In this document: piece after piece, positions 18,079-26,232 of the stretch
Layout: every line of letters begins with the position of its first letter
Numbering within the stretch: the stretch's first letter is position 1
Assembly (NCBI RefSeq): GCF_030264295.1
Contig: NZ_CP127173.1
Span: forward strand, 6,145,501 to 6,209,500
Direction: 5' to 3'
DNA length: 64,000 nt
Origin: Amycolatopsis nalaikhensis
Lineage (GTDB): Bacteria; Actinomycetota; Actinomycetes; Mycobacteriales; Pseudonocardiaceae
The notes under the pieces: model-generated
Seen by the model: only the letters and a program-made list of their open reading frames with translations
Database searches by the model: none
What the model was told of the DNA's origin: nothing
Position numbers and translations under genes: made by a program

Positions 18079-18447
18079 ATGACCGACAGCCAGGGCATGC
18101 CCAACTACCCCGGCGACCAGCCGAACCAGCCCGGCGGGCAGCCCAACTACCCCGGCGGCCAGCCGGGCGGCTACCAGCCCGGGCCGCCGCCCAGCAACTA
18201 CCTCGTCTGGGCCATCCTGACCACGATCTTCTGCTGCCTCCCGTTCGGCATCGTGTCGATCGTGAAGTCGACGCAGGTCAACAGCCTGTGGGCGCAGGGT
18301 CAGACCGCCGCCGCGCAGGAGGCCTCGGAAGCCGCCAAGAAGTGGGCGATCATCTCCGCGATCGTCGGCGTCGTGCTCGCCGTGCTGTACGTCATCCTGA
18401 TGATCGCCGGGGTCATGACCTTCGGCGTCAGCACGTCGTCATACTGA
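18079..18447 (+). CDS. CD225/dispanin-family small membrane protein
   Basis: This 122-residue protein has a cytoplasmic Pro/Gly/Asn/Gln-rich N-terminus (about 1-38) and two hydrophobic segments (about 39-62 and 88-115). Between them lie the CD225 features FCCLPFGIVSIVKSTQVNSLW and a hydrophilic AAAQEASEAAKKW helix. The family includes the vertebrate interferon-induced transmembrane proteins; bacterial members are uncharacterised. It is the first of three such genes within 3 kb. A 178-base gap with no recognised feature separates it from era. Confidence 0.85.
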   Translation: MTDSQGMPNYPGDQPNQPGGQPNYPGGQPGGYQPGPPPSNYLVWAILTTIFCCLPFGIVSIVKSTQVNSLWAQGQTAAAQEASEAAKKWAIISAIVGVVLAVLYVILMIAGVMTFGVSTSSY

Positions 18448-18473
18448 CGTAGCCGAGCAGCAGGAGGAACCCG

Positions 18474-18830
18474 GTGACCGACCAGTACCCGCCGCCGTAC
18501 CCGCCACCGGGCGGGCCGCCGCCACCCGGCTACGGCTACGGCTACCCGCCGAACTACGGTCCGCCGCCGGACAACAACATGGTGTGGGCGATCCTGAGCA
18601 CCGTGCTCTGCTGCCTGCCGCTGGGCGTGGTCTCGATCGTGAAGTCCAGCCAGGTGAGCTCGCTGTGGTTCCAGGGTTTCCACGCCGAGGCGCGCAAGGC
18701 CGCCGACGACGCCCGCAAGTGGGCGATGTGGTCGGCCATCACGACCGGGATCCTCCTGCTGCTCTACGTCATCTTCATCGTGGTGATGATCGTGTTCGTC
18801 GGGGCCAACGCCGATCGGTACACGCCGTGA
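18474..18830 (+). CDS. CD225/dispanin-family small membrane protein
   Basis: This 118-residue protein is a paralogue of the preceding one, with a Tyr/Pro/Gly-rich N-terminus and the core LCCLPLGVVSIVKSSQVSSLW, followed by a second hydrophobic segment. The start is GTG 18474 with AGGAGG upstream (18462-18467). Its stop overlaps the DUF2752 gene by four bases, so the two are co-translated. The function is unknown. Confidence 0.85.
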   Translation: MTDQYPPPYPPPGGPPPPGYGYGYPPNYGPPPDNNMVWAILSTVLCCLPLGVVSIVKSSQVSSLWFQGFHAEARKAADDARKWAMWSAITTGILLLLYVIFIVVMIVFVGANADRYTP

Positions 18831-19282
18831 CCGCGCCGACCGTCTACACGGGATTCCCGGCACAGGGCGCGCGGGCCAAGCTCCGCGCGCTCGGGCCGCC
18901 CGCCGCCGTCGTCGCCGGGCTCGGCGTGTGCTGCGCGGTGGTCTGGGCGGGCGACCCGACCACCCCCGGCGGCTTCCTGCCGGTCTGCCCGACCAAGGCG
19001 TTGCTCGGCATCGACTGCCCCGGCTGCGGCGGCATGCGGATGGCGTACAGCCTGATGCACGGCGACATCCCGGCGGCACTGCACTACAACGCCGTTTCGT
19101 TCGTCGTGGTGCTGCTGTTCGTGTGGAGCATCGCCGCGTGGACCCTCGGACGGCTGCGCGGCCGCGCCGTGAACAGCTGGCTGCACTGGCGCTGGACGCC
19201 GCTGACGTTTTCGGTGGTCTTCGTGGTCTGGTTCGTCATCCGCAACCTGCCGTTCGCGCCGTTCACCGGTTTGCGTGTCTGA
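18827..19282 (+). CDS. DUF2752 membrane protein
   Basis: This 151-residue protein has three or four hydrophobic segments and the DUF2752 hallmark CPTKALLGIDCPGCGGMRMAY with three clustered cysteines (about 50-70). The family often accompanies CD225 proteins in actinomycetes, as here. The start is GTG 18827, overlapping the preceding stop. The conserved Cys cluster could bind metal or form a disulfide at the membrane surface; this is inference. Confidence 0.83.
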   Translation: MTAPTVYTGFPAQGARAKLRALGPPAAVVAGLGVCCAVVWAGDPTTPGGFLPVCPTKALLGIDCPGCGGMRMAYSLMHGDIPAALHYNAVSFVVVLLFVWSIAAWTLGRLRGRAVNSWLHWRWTPLTFSVVFVVWFVIRNLPFAPFTGLRV

Positions 19283-19472
19283 ACACCCACGGACGGGAAC
19301 CGGATGCGGACCCGGCCCGTCGGAGGGCCAAGCGCGTCACCCGGACTGCTGATGCCTGGGAGGCGCGCCCGTCACCGGAGCGAGTACGCTCCCGCGGACC
19401 GGCCCGTGCGCATCGGGCCGATCCCGCACGAGGCCACGTGCGGGTGACAGACCAGCGAGGGGGAGAGACCCA

Positions 19473-20570
19473 ATGACCGATCCCTACGGTCAGCAGTCCT
19501 TCGGGCAGCAGCCCGGTGGCCAGCAGCCGTTCGGACAGCCGCAGCCGGGCCAGGCGCCGCCGTTCGGGCAGCAGGCGCCGTACGGGCAGCCCGCGCCGTT
19601 CGGCCAGCAGGGCACCCCCTTCGGCGCGCCGCGCAACTACGCGAACTGGGGCCAGCGCGCGCTGGGCTGGCTCGTCGACTTCGGTCCCGCCGTGCTGATC
19701 TACCTGGTGCTCGCGATCGTCGGCGTCGCCACGCACTGGAACGCCATCTTCTCGCTGCTGTCGTTCGTCGCGCTCGTCGGCTGGATCGTGTGGTGCGTCT
19801 TCAACCGCTGGATCCAGCAGGGCAACACCGGCCAGTCGATGGGCAAGCGCGTCGCCAAGATCAAGCTGATCCGCGAGGACAACGGCCAGCCGGTCGGCGC
19901 GGGCATGGCGTTCCTGCGCGACCTCGCCCACTTCGTCGACAACGTCCTCTGCTACGTCGGCTGGCTGTGGCCGCTGTGGGACGACAAGTCCCAGACGCTG
20001 TCGGACAAGATCGTCGGCACGGTCGTCGTCCAAGCCGACGACGCCGCGGCCGCGCCGTTCGGCCAGGCTGGCGCGCAGCAGCAGCCGTTCGCCGGGGGCT
20101 ACCCGCCGCCGGGGCAGCAGTTCGGCCAGCCGTCCTCGGGTGGTTTCCCGCAGCAGCAGCCGCCCGCGCCGGGCGGCTTCGGCCAGCCGCAGCCGCCGCA
20201 GTCCGGCGGCTTCGAGCAGCAGCCGCCCGCGCCCGGTGGCTTCGGCCAGCCGCAGCCCGGCGGGTTCGGCCAGCAGCCGTCTTCCGGTGGTTTCCCGCAG
20301 CAGCCGCAGTCCGGCGGGTTCGGGCAGCCGCCCCAGCCGGGCGGGTTCGGCCAGCAGCCGGGGCAGCCGCTCGCACCGCCGCCCGGCGGCTCCGCCTTCG
20401 AGGAAGGCGAGCGCACCCAGATGCTGCGCCCGGACGCCGGGGGCGGCTCCGCCTTCGACGAGCAGGCCGAGCGCACCCAGATGCTGCGCCCCGAAGGCCA
20501 GGACGACGCCGGGGAGACCCGGAAGATCGACCCCGGCCAGTTCGGCCAGCCGCCGAAGGACCAGCAGTAA
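19473..20570 (+). CDS. RDD-family membrane protein with long Gln/Pro/Gly/Phe repeat tail
   Basis: This 365-residue protein has a Gln/Pro-rich N-terminus (about 1-48), an RDD transmembrane domain (about 49-190; RALGWLVDFGPAVLIYLVLAI, TGQSMGKRVAKIKL, DKSQTLSDKIVGTVVV) and a C-terminal tail of about 175 residues built from GGFGQ-type repeats. The tail ends with two near-identical blocks containing ERTQMLRP (about 312 and 333) and ETRKIDPGQF. Such TQ motifs after acidic residues resemble sites of actinobacterial PknB-type kinases. A strong GAGGGGGAGAG ribosome binding site precedes ATG 19473. The upstream gap of 190 bases shows no other gene. The function is unknown; the repeats may drive self-association. 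Confidence 0.83.
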   Translation: MTDPYGQQSFGQQPGGQQPFGQPQPGQAPPFGQQAPYGQPAPFGQQGTPFGAPRNYANWGQRALGWLVDFGPAVLIYLVLAIVGVATHWNAIFSLLSFVALVGWIVWCVFNRWIQQGNTGQSMGKRVAKIKLIREDNGQPVGAGMAFLRDLAHFVDNVLCYVGWLWPLWDDKSQTLSDKIVGTVVVQADDAAAAPFGQAGAQQQPFAGGYPPPGQQFGQPSSGGFPQQQPPAPGGFGQPQPPQSGGFEQQPPAPGGFGQPQPGGFGQQPSSGGFPQQPQSGGFGQPPQPGGFGQQPGQPLAPPPGGSAFEEGERTQMLRPDAGGGSAFDEQAERTQMLRPEGQDDAGETRKIDPGQFGQPPKDQQ

Positions 20571-20640
20571 CCACCGTCTTTTCCGCATCACCGCCGGGGC
20601 CGCCCGGGGGGAAGTTCACGAGTAGTTGGGGTAGAAGTTC

Positions 20641-21099
20641 ATGACCAATCCCTACGGCCAGCAGCCCTACGGCCAGCAGCCGCAGCAGCCGCCGCAGCCG
20701 GGCTACGGCCCGCCGTCCGGTGGCATGCCCGCGCCCTACGGCCAGCCCGCGCCGTACGGCCAGCCGCCGACCGGCGGCTTCGGTGCCCCCGGCTACGGCA
20801 TGCCCGGCGGCGGTGGCGACATCAACGCCATCAAGGACTACAAGGGCTGGGCGATCGGCTGCATCTTCCTCTGCTGGATCCTCGCGATCTTCGCGATCAT
20901 GAAGTCCAACGAGGTCCAGACGTACAAGATGCAGGGCAACTACATGATGGCGGAGCAGGCGTCGAAGACGACCAAGACGCTCTGCCTCATCGCCTCCATC
21001 ATCGGCGGCCTCGGGTGCGTCTTCGCGATCATCTGGATCATCATCGCGGTCGCCGCCGCTTCGACCGTCAGCACGTACTGCTACGGCTCGTACTGCTGA
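20641..21099 (+). CDS. CD225/dispanin-family membrane protein
   Basis: This 152-residue protein has a Gln/Pro/Gly/Tyr-rich N-terminus very like that of the neighbouring RDD protein (about 1-58). Two hydrophobic segments (about 75-95 and 115-145) enclose KSNEVQTYKMQGNYMMAEQASK, the CD225 intracellular loop pattern. It is the third CD225 gene in the cluster and the most diverged. It lies just upstream of recO. Confidence 0.8.
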   Translation: MTNPYGQQPYGQQPQQPPQPGYGPPSGGMPAPYGQPAPYGQPPTGGFGAPGYGMPGGGGDINAIKDYKGWAIGCIFLCWILAIFAIMKSNEVQTYKMQGNYMMAEQASKTTKTLCLIASIIGGLGCVFAIIWIIIAVAAASTVSTYCYGSYC

Positions 21100-21151
21100 A
21101 CCCGGGTCGGTCCACCCCGGCATCACCCCGAAGTGGGACGATGTCGGGGTG

Positions 21152-21910
21152 GTGAACCTCTACCGCGACACCGGGGTGGTGTTGCGCACGCACAAGCTGG
21201 GTGAGGCCGACCGGATCGTCACCCTGCTGACCCGCCGGCACGGCAAGGTCCGCGCCGTCGCGAAGGGCGTGCGGCGCACCTCGTCCCGCTTCGGGGCCCG
21301 GCTGGAGCCGTTCGGCCACGTGGACGTGCAGTTCTACACCGGGCGCACGCTCGACGTCATCACCCAGGTCGAGACCGTCGACGCGTTCCAGCTGCCGCTG
21401 GTCGCCGACTACCAGCGCTACACCGCGGCCAGCGCGATCGCCGAAACCGCGGACCGGCTCTCGGCCGAAGAGGGCGAGCCGGTGCTCAAGCTGTACCTCC
21501 TCGTCTGCGGCGCGCTGCGGTCCCTCGCCGCCGGGGAGCGCGACCCGTCTCTGGTGCTCGACGCGTTCTTTCTCCGCGCGATGTCCTACGCCGGCTGGGC
21601 GCCCGCGCTCACCGAGTGTGCCCGCTGCGGCTTGCCCGGCCCGCACGTCGCGTTCAGCGTCCCGGCCGGTGGCTCGATGTGCCAGGACTGCCGTGTCCCG
21701 GGTTCCGTGCACCCGGCGCCCGAGGTCCTCGACCTGCTCACGGCGTTGCTGCACGGCGAGTGGACGATGGCCGAGTCGACCCTGCCCGGCACCCGCCGCG
21801 ACGCGAGCGGCCTGGTCGCGGCGCACCTGCAGTGGCATCTGGAGCGCCAGCTCCGGTCCCTGCCCCTGGTCGAGCGACGCGCCCGGGAGACCGCCGCGCC
21901 CGGGCAGTAG
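21152..21910 (+). CDS. recO: DNA repair protein RecO
   Basis: This 252-residue recombination mediator helps RecR load RecA onto SSB-coated single strands. It has the N-terminal OB fold (LYRDTGVVLRTHKLGEADRI), a central helical domain and a zinc-binding motif CARCGLPG...CQDC. I chose GTG 21152 because MNLYRDTGVVL matches the usual family start; GTG 21149 is one codon earlier. It is followed closely by uppS, as in mycobacteria. Confidence 0.95.
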   Translation: MNLYRDTGVVLRTHKLGEADRIVTLLTRRHGKVRAVAKGVRRTSSRFGARLEPFGHVDVQFYTGRTLDVITQVETVDAFQLPLVADYQRYTAASAIAETADRLSAEEGEPVLKLYLLVCGALRSLAAGERDPSLVLDAFFLRAMSYAGWAPALTECARCGLPGPHVAFSVPAGGSMCQDCRVPGSVHPAPEVLDLLTALLHGEWTMAESTLPGTRRDASGLVAAHLQWHLERQLRSLPLVERRARETAAPGQ

Positions 21911-21950
21911 GGTCGGGCTGATCGGTTTCGCCCATCCAGGGAGGCTCCCA

Positions 21951-22766
21951 GTGCTGCGCAGGGGACGCGAGAACAAGGCGTCGCGATTCGAGCTGCGGCC
22001 GCCGGACCCGCACCCGTCGGGCGCGAAGCCGCCGGAGATCCCGCGCGAGCTGGTGCCGAAGCACGTCGCGCTCGTCATGGACGGCAACGGCCGCTGGGCC
22101 AACCAGCGCGGCCTGCCGCGGATCGAGGGCCACAAGCGCGGCGAAGCGGTGATGATCGACGTCGCCAGCGGCGCGGTCGAGCTCGGCATCAAGTGGCTTT
22201 CGGTGTACGCGTTCTCGACCGAGAACTGGAAGCGCAGCCCCGAAGAGGTGCGGTTCCTGATGGGCTTCAACCGCGACACCATCCGCCGCCAGGTCGACTA
22301 CCTCGGCTCGATCGGCGTCCGCATCCGGTGGGCGGGCCGCCGGCCGAAGCTGTGGACGTCGGTGATCAAGGAGCTGCAGGCGGCCGAAGAGAAGACCAAG
22401 CACAACACCGCGCTGAACATGACGATGTGCGTCAACTACGGCGGCCGCGCCGAGCTGGGCGACGCGATGCGGCGGATCGGCCAGGACGTCGCCGACGGCA
22501 GGCTCGACCCGGCCAAGATCAACGAGAAGACCATCGGCAAGTACCTGTACCAGCCGGAAATGCCGGACGTCGACCTGTTCCTGCGGCCCTCGGGCGAGCA
22601 GCGGACGTCGAACTTCCTGCTGTGGCAGTCGGCCTACGCCGAGATGGTCTACCAGGACACCCTGTTCCCGGACTTCGACCGCACCCACTTGTGGCGCGCC
22701 TGCTTGGAGTTCGCGAAGCGGGATCGCCGCTTCGGCGGCGCGGTCGACCAGGCGGCTTCTTCGTGA
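21951..22766 (+). CDS. uppS: Isoprenyl transferase (undecaprenyl diphosphate synthase family)
   Basis: This 271-residue cis-prenyltransferase makes the polyprenyl diphosphate carrier for cell-wall synthesis. The signatures are HVALVMDGNGRWANQRGLPR with the catalytic Asp, GHKRGEAV, YAFSTENWKR and LFLRPSGEQRTSNFLLWQ. The start is GTG 21951 with AGGGAGG six bases upstream. The stop overlaps the next gene by four bases. Chain length (decaprenyl or undecaprenyl) cannot be decided from sequence. Confidence 0.95.
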   Translation: MLRRGRENKASRFELRPPDPHPSGAKPPEIPRELVPKHVALVMDGNGRWANQRGLPRIEGHKRGEAVMIDVASGAVELGIKWLSVYAFSTENWKRSPEEVRFLMGFNRDTIRRQVDYLGSIGVRIRWAGRRPKLWTSVIKELQAAEEKTKHNTALNMTMCVNYGGRAELGDAMRRIGQDVADGRLDPAKINEKTIGKYLYQPEMPDVDLFLRPSGEQRTSNFLLWQSAYAEMVYQDTLFPDFDRTHLWRACLEFAKRDRRFGGAVDQAASS

Positions 22767-23179
22767 GCGCCACGGAAGCGGTCGAGACCGCCGAGCTGCT
22801 GACGCGGGCCCGTGAAGCCTTGGAGCGCTACCTCGAGGTCCACGTGGACGACGACGGCGCGCTGACCTTCTCCCACGGCGACGTCCCGTGCGTCATCCAG
22901 GCGACCCGGCTCGGCGAGGGCCTCACGGTGCTGACGCTGACCTGCGTCGTCGGCTGGGACCTGGCGGACGGGCCGGAGCTGTCGATCGCCGTCGCCGAGC
23001 GCGCCGGGCAGGGACTGTTCGGGACGCTCGGGGTCGGGCACTCGGACAACGGCGTCGACGTGACGCTGCGGTACGCGTTCCCGGCGGCGGGCCTCGACCC
23101 GGCGGCGCTGGGGACGTTGCTGATGCTGGTGGTCTCGACGGCGTCGCAACTGCGGACGGATCTCCCGGGAATCGCGTAG
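22763..23179 (+). CDS. YbjN-domain (type III secretion chaperone-fold) protein
   Basis: This 138-residue protein has an acidic alpha/beta pattern typical of YbjN-domain proteins of actinomycetes (ALERYLEVHVDDDGALTFSHGDVPCVIQATRLGEGLTVLTLTCVVGWDL split over two strands). It starts at GTG 22763 inside the uppS stop. Its function is unknown. The domain assignment rests on general pattern and genomic position, not on catalytic residues. Confidence 0.65.
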   Translation: MSATEAVETAELLTRAREALERYLEVHVDDDGALTFSHGDVPCVIQATRLGEGLTVLTLTCVVGWDLADGPELSIAVAERAGQGLFGTLGVGHSDNGVDVTLRYAFPAAGLDPAALGTLLMLVVSTASQLRTDLPGIA

Positions 23180-23184
23180 GCATT

Positions 23185-23200
23185 CCGCCGCGAACGGCGG
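23185..23200 (+). terminator. Short hairpin after the recO-uppS operon
   Basis: CCGCCG-CGAA-CGGCGG (23185-23200) is a perfect six-base-pair stem with a four-base loop, starting six bases after the stop of the YbjN gene. It may terminate the operon. Confidence 0.4.
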
Positions 23201-23284
23201 ATTCCGGTCGGTATCGGGCACTTTTCGACCGTTCGCGGCTGTGCGGGTGACTTCCTGTCGGACCTGGGTGGCATCATCGCCGTC

Positions 23285-24286
23285 GTGAACATGGTTTCCG
23301 ATACCGCCCGGCGCACCCGCCGGTTCCGGATCAGCTCGGTCGAGGTGCTGTGCGCGATCCTGCTGGTCGCGATCCTCGGCCAGGGCTGGCTGCAGCAGCT
23401 GTTCGACGTGCCCGCGCTGCGCACCGGCTCGACCGTGTTCGTCGCCGTCTGCGTGCAGGCGCTGCCGTTCCTCGTGCTGGGGGTGCTGATCAGCGGGGCG
23501 ATCGCGGCGTTCGTGCCCGCGCGGGTGCTGGAGAAGGTGCTGCCGCGGCGAGCCGGTGCGGCCGTCGGCGTCGCCGGGCTGGCGGGGGTGGCGCTGCCCG
23601 GCTGCGAGTGCGCGTCGGTGCCGGTGGCGCGGCGGCTGATGGGGCAGGGGGTGGCGCCGGCGGCGGCGTTGACGTTCCTGCTCGCGGCGCCGGCGGTGAA
23701 CCCCGTGGTGCTGGTGGCCACCGCGGTCGCGTTCCCCGGCAAGCCGGAGATGGTGCTGGCGCGGTTCGCCGGGTCGCTGGTCACGGCGATGGTGATGGGC
23801 TGGCTGTGGGCTCGCTGGGGCAAGCTCGAGTGGATCACCGCGCGGGCGTTGCGCCGCTTGCCGGAGGTGGCGCCCGGGCAGCGGTGGCGGGTGTTCGCCG
23901 AGACCGCGCGCACGGACCTGGTCGAGGCGGGCGGGTTCCTGGTGCTGGGCGCGTTGATCTCGTCGGCGTTGAACGTGCTGGTGCCGGCCAAGTGGTTCGG
24001 CGTGCTGGGCGAGCAGATCGTGCTGGGCGTGCTGGTGATGGCGGTGCTCGCGGTGGTGCTGGCGCTGTGCAGCGAGGCGGACGCGTTCGTCGCGGCGTCG
24101 CTGACGGCGTTGCCGCTGCTGCCGAAGCTGGTGTTCCTGGTCGTGGGGCCGGCGGTGGACGTGAAGCTGTTCGCGTTGCAGGCGGGCACGTTCGGCCGGT
24201 CGTTCGCGGTGCGGTTCGCACCGGTGACGTTCGTGGTGGCGGTGGCCTGCGCGGTCGTCGCCGGAGTCGTGGTGGGGGTCGCGTGA
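23285..24286 (+). CDS. UPF0718/DUF318-family permease (YcgR/ArsP-like)
   Basis: This 333-residue membrane protein has about eight hydrophobic segments. The duplicated family motifs LPGCECASVPVARRL (about 98-112) and LALCSEADAFVAASL (about 260-275) place polar and Cys residues inside the membrane, as in permeases thought to move a metal or an organoarsenical. The start is GTG 23285, or ATG 23291 two codons later. It overlaps the TIGR03943 gene, which is its usual partner. Nearby SmtB and Zur genes suggest zinc as the substrate; this is inference. Confidence 0.82.
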   Translation: MNMVSDTARRTRRFRISSVEVLCAILLVAILGQGWLQQLFDVPALRTGSTVFVAVCVQALPFLVLGVLISGAIAAFVPARVLEKVLPRRAGAAVGVAGLAGVALPGCECASVPVARRLMGQGVAPAAALTFLLAAPAVNPVVLVATAVAFPGKPEMVLARFAGSLVTAMVMGWLWARWGKLEWITARALRRLPEVAPGQRWRVFAETARTDLVEAGGFLVLGALISSALNVLVPAKWFGVLGEQIVLGVLVMAVLAVVLALCSEADAFVAASLTALPLLPKLVFLVVGPAVDVKLFALQAGTFGRSFAVRFAPVTFVVAVACAVVAGVVVGVA

Positions 24287-25008
24287 GGCGGGAAACCCAG
24301 AACATCCTGCTGATCCTGCTCGGCGGCGCGCTGGTCAAGATCGCCCTGAACGGCGACTACTTGAGGTACGTGAAACCGGCGCAGCAGCCGTGGGTCATCG
24401 CGGGCGGCGCGGTGATGGTGGTGCTGGGCGCGGTCGCGATCGTCCGCGACCTGCTGGCGGCGCGGACGGCGGGCCACGACGCACACGACCACGACGCACA
24501 CGGCCATTCGACCCGGCCGGCGTGGCTGCTGCTGGTGCCGGTGCTGGCGGTGTTCCTGGTGGCACCCCCGGCGCTGGGAGCGGACTCGGTGATCCGCACG
24601 GAGGCCCGGGCCCCGTCGAGCGCGGCGACGGCCAACGCGGCGGCGTTCCCGCCCCTGCCGGCGGAGAACGTGGTGCCGTTGGCGGTGAACGAGTTCATGA
24701 CGCGCGCGGGCTGGGACAAGGCGGGCACGCTGAACGGCCGTACGGTGTCGCTGACGGGGTTCGTGGTGCACACGGAGGGGAGCACGTTGCTGGCCCGCTT
24801 GGTGATCAGCTGCTGCGCGGCGGACGCGTTCCCGGTGACGGTCCGCCTCCGCGACGGCTCGGCCGACCACCTGCCGAGCGACTCGTGGATCCAGGTGACG
24901 GGCCAGGTGGTCCCGGGAACGGCGACGCAGGCGAACAGCTACACGCCCGACTTCACCCCGGCTTCGGTCACCTCGGTCCCGGCGCCGAAGGACCCGTACG
25001 AGTACTGA
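24283..25008 (+). CDS. TIGR03943 family protein (YcgQ-like permease partner)
   Basis: This 241-residue protein has two or three N-terminal hydrophobic segments separated by a His/Asp-rich cytoplasmic loop (HDAHDHDAHGHS, about 64-75), which looks metal-binding. The C-terminal OB-like domain carries the family motif ISCCAADAFPV (about 177-187). The start is GTG 24283, overlapping the permease stop. The operon is followed by a palindromic repeat and then by the oppositely oriented smtB-zur pair. Confidence 0.85.
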   Translation: MRRETQNILLILLGGALVKIALNGDYLRYVKPAQQPWVIAGGAVMVVLGAVAIVRDLLAARTAGHDAHDHDAHGHSTRPAWLLLVPVLAVFLVAPPALGADSVIRTEARAPSSAATANAAAFPPLPAENVVPLAVNEFMTRAGWDKAGTLNGRTVSLTGFVVHTEGSTLLARLVISCCAADAFPVTVRLRDGSADHLPSDSWIQVTGQVVPGTATQANSYTPDFTPASVTSVPAPKDPYEY

Positions 25009-25022
25009 CCACGCCCCGGCGG

Positions 25023-25075
25023 GTCGCGAATGACTCATTCGCGACATCTGTGGTCCCGTATGGGTCATTGGCGAC
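25023..25075. repeat. Second copy of the AATGACTCATT palindromic repeat
   Basis: 25023-25045 is a perfect odd palindrome of 23 bases centred on a C (arms GTCGCGAATGA and TCATTCGCGAC). A decayed second half follows at about 25053-25075. It matches the repeat at 4080-4132 and lies 14 bases after the TIGR03943 stop. It is probably a dispersed repeat that serves as a transcript end. Confidence 0.65.
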
Positions 25076-25184
25076 GTCGCCAGCGGCGCGGTCACCCGCG
25101 GTCCTGCGCTCACCCGGCTCCGCCCCCAGGGGCCGCGGGGCTGGCGACCCACCCTCGCAGGGCGCCCTCCCCGGCCGCGAAACC

Positions 25185-25598
25185 TCAGTGGTCGCCGCAG
25201 GTGCCGGTGATCTCCACCGTGTGGGAGATCTCCGAAAAGCCGTGCTCGGCCGCGATCTTCTCGGCCCACCGCTCCACCGCCGGGCCCTCCACCTCGACCG
25301 TGCGCCCGCACAACCGGCACACCAGGTGATGGTGGTGGTGCGCGGAGCACCGCCGGTAGATCGCCTCGCCCGAGTCCGTGCGCAGCACGTCGATCTCGCC
25401 GGCCTCCGACAGGGACTGCAGGGTGCGGTACACCGTCGTCAACCCGATGCCGTCGCCGCGTTTGCGCAGCTCGTCGTGCAGTTCCTGGGCCGAGCGGAAG
25501 TCGTCGATCTTGCTCAGCAGCTCGACGACCGCGGCCCGCTGGCGGGTCGATCGGCGTCCGGGCACCGGGGCCTGGCTGCGCTGCGCGGCGGGGGTCAT
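25185..25598 (-). CDS. zur: Fur-family zinc uptake regulator Zur (FurB)
   Basis: This 137-residue metal-dependent repressor has the winged helix STRQRAAVVELLSKIDDFRSAQELH...GIGLTTVYRTLQSLSEAG and the metal sites HHHHHLVCRLCGRTVEV and a C-terminal GTCGDH. The CxxC pair belongs to the structural zinc site. Its ATG (25598) shares a base with the stop of the preceding smtB-like gene. This smtB-zur pair between glyQS and the recO/uppS region matches the mycobacterial order, which supports Zur rather than another Fur. Confidence 0.93.
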   Translation of the reverse strand: MTPAAQRSQAPVPGRRSTRQRAAVVELLSKIDDFRSAQELHDELRKRGDGIGLTTVYRTLQSLSEAGEIDVLRTDSGEAIYRRCSAHHHHHLVCRLCGRTVEVEGPAVERWAEKIAAEHGFSEISHTVEITGTCGDH

Positions 25599-25966
25599 CA
25601 CTTTCCTTCCTGCACGTGGGCGACCGCGTCGACGACGATGTGCGCCAGGTGGTCGTCGGCGAGGCGGTAGACGACCTCGCGGCCCCGGCGCTCGCCCTGG
25701 ACCACCCCGGCCGTCTTCAGCACCCGCAGGTGCTGGCTGATCAGCGGCTGCGCGACGTCGAGGGCGTCCACCAGCTCGTGCACGCACCGGTCGGCCGCGC
25801 GCAGCTGCAGCACGATCGCGATCCGCACCGGCGCCGCGAGCGCGCGCAGCAGGTCGCCGGCGTCGGACAGCACCGCCGCCGGCGGGTGGGCCGGTGCCGC
25901 CGCGGCCGCCGGCGGGGCGCATTCCGCGAGGTCCGGCTGGGCGCCACTCCCGGTGACCGTCGCCAT
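25598..25966 (-). CDS. smtB: ArsR/SmtB-family metal-sensing repressor
   Basis: This 122-residue winged-helix protein has an Ala/Pro-rich N-terminal extension (about 1-35) and the ArsR core (DLLRALAAPVRIAIVLQLRAADRCVHELVDAL...PLISQHLRVLKTAGVV). The C-terminal helix has DHLAHIVVDAVAHVQEGK, with the Asp/His pattern of an alpha-5 zinc site as in SmtB. It is the first gene of the smtB-zur operon. In mycobacteria SmtB represses this operon and is released by zinc. Confidence 0.9.
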   Translation of the reverse strand: MATVTGSGAQPDLAECAPPAAAAAPAHPPAAVLSDAGDLLRALAAPVRIAIVLQLRAADRCVHELVDALDVAQPLISQHLRVLKTAGVVQGERRGREVVYRLADDHLAHIVVDAVAHVQEGK

Positions 25967-26009
25967 ACCGCCTCCACCCTCGTCGCCGCGACATGAATTC
26001 CGTAGTCAT

Positions 26010-26023
26010 TGCCGATAACGGCA
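26010..26023 (-). promoter_or_regulatory. Candidate operator upstream of smtB-zur
   Basis: TGCCG-ATAA-CGGCA is a perfect five-base-pair inverted repeat 44 bases before the smtB start. A second symmetric pair (ATGA 25993-25996, TCAT 26006-26009) adjoins it. One of these could be the SmtB or Zur site. I see no clear match to the published mycobacterial Zur box. Confidence 0.35.
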
Positions 26024-26232
26024 CCACCCATCCTAGTGTTCCCTCGCGCCGGGCCCCGCCCCCGTCACCGCGCCCTGCGGACTACGGCCGGTCGTATTGC
26101 TCCATTCGGGTGAGTTCGTGGGATATTCGCTCTTCGGCTTCGCTTGTCGTGGCCGACGGTGCAAGGTGGTCGCGGAGCGTTTCGTCGCTTCTCGTACGCT
26201 GGCGACCCGCCCGAGCAGAGCAGTGGGGAGAC

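Noticed and set aside
22828..25350. Very long minus-strand open frame (840 codons) opposite uppS/permease genes
   Set aside because: It is antisense to clear genes (YbjN-like, permease, TIGR03943), has Arg/Pro/Ser/Thr-rich low-complexity translation and no recognisable domain; a GC-rich shadow frame.
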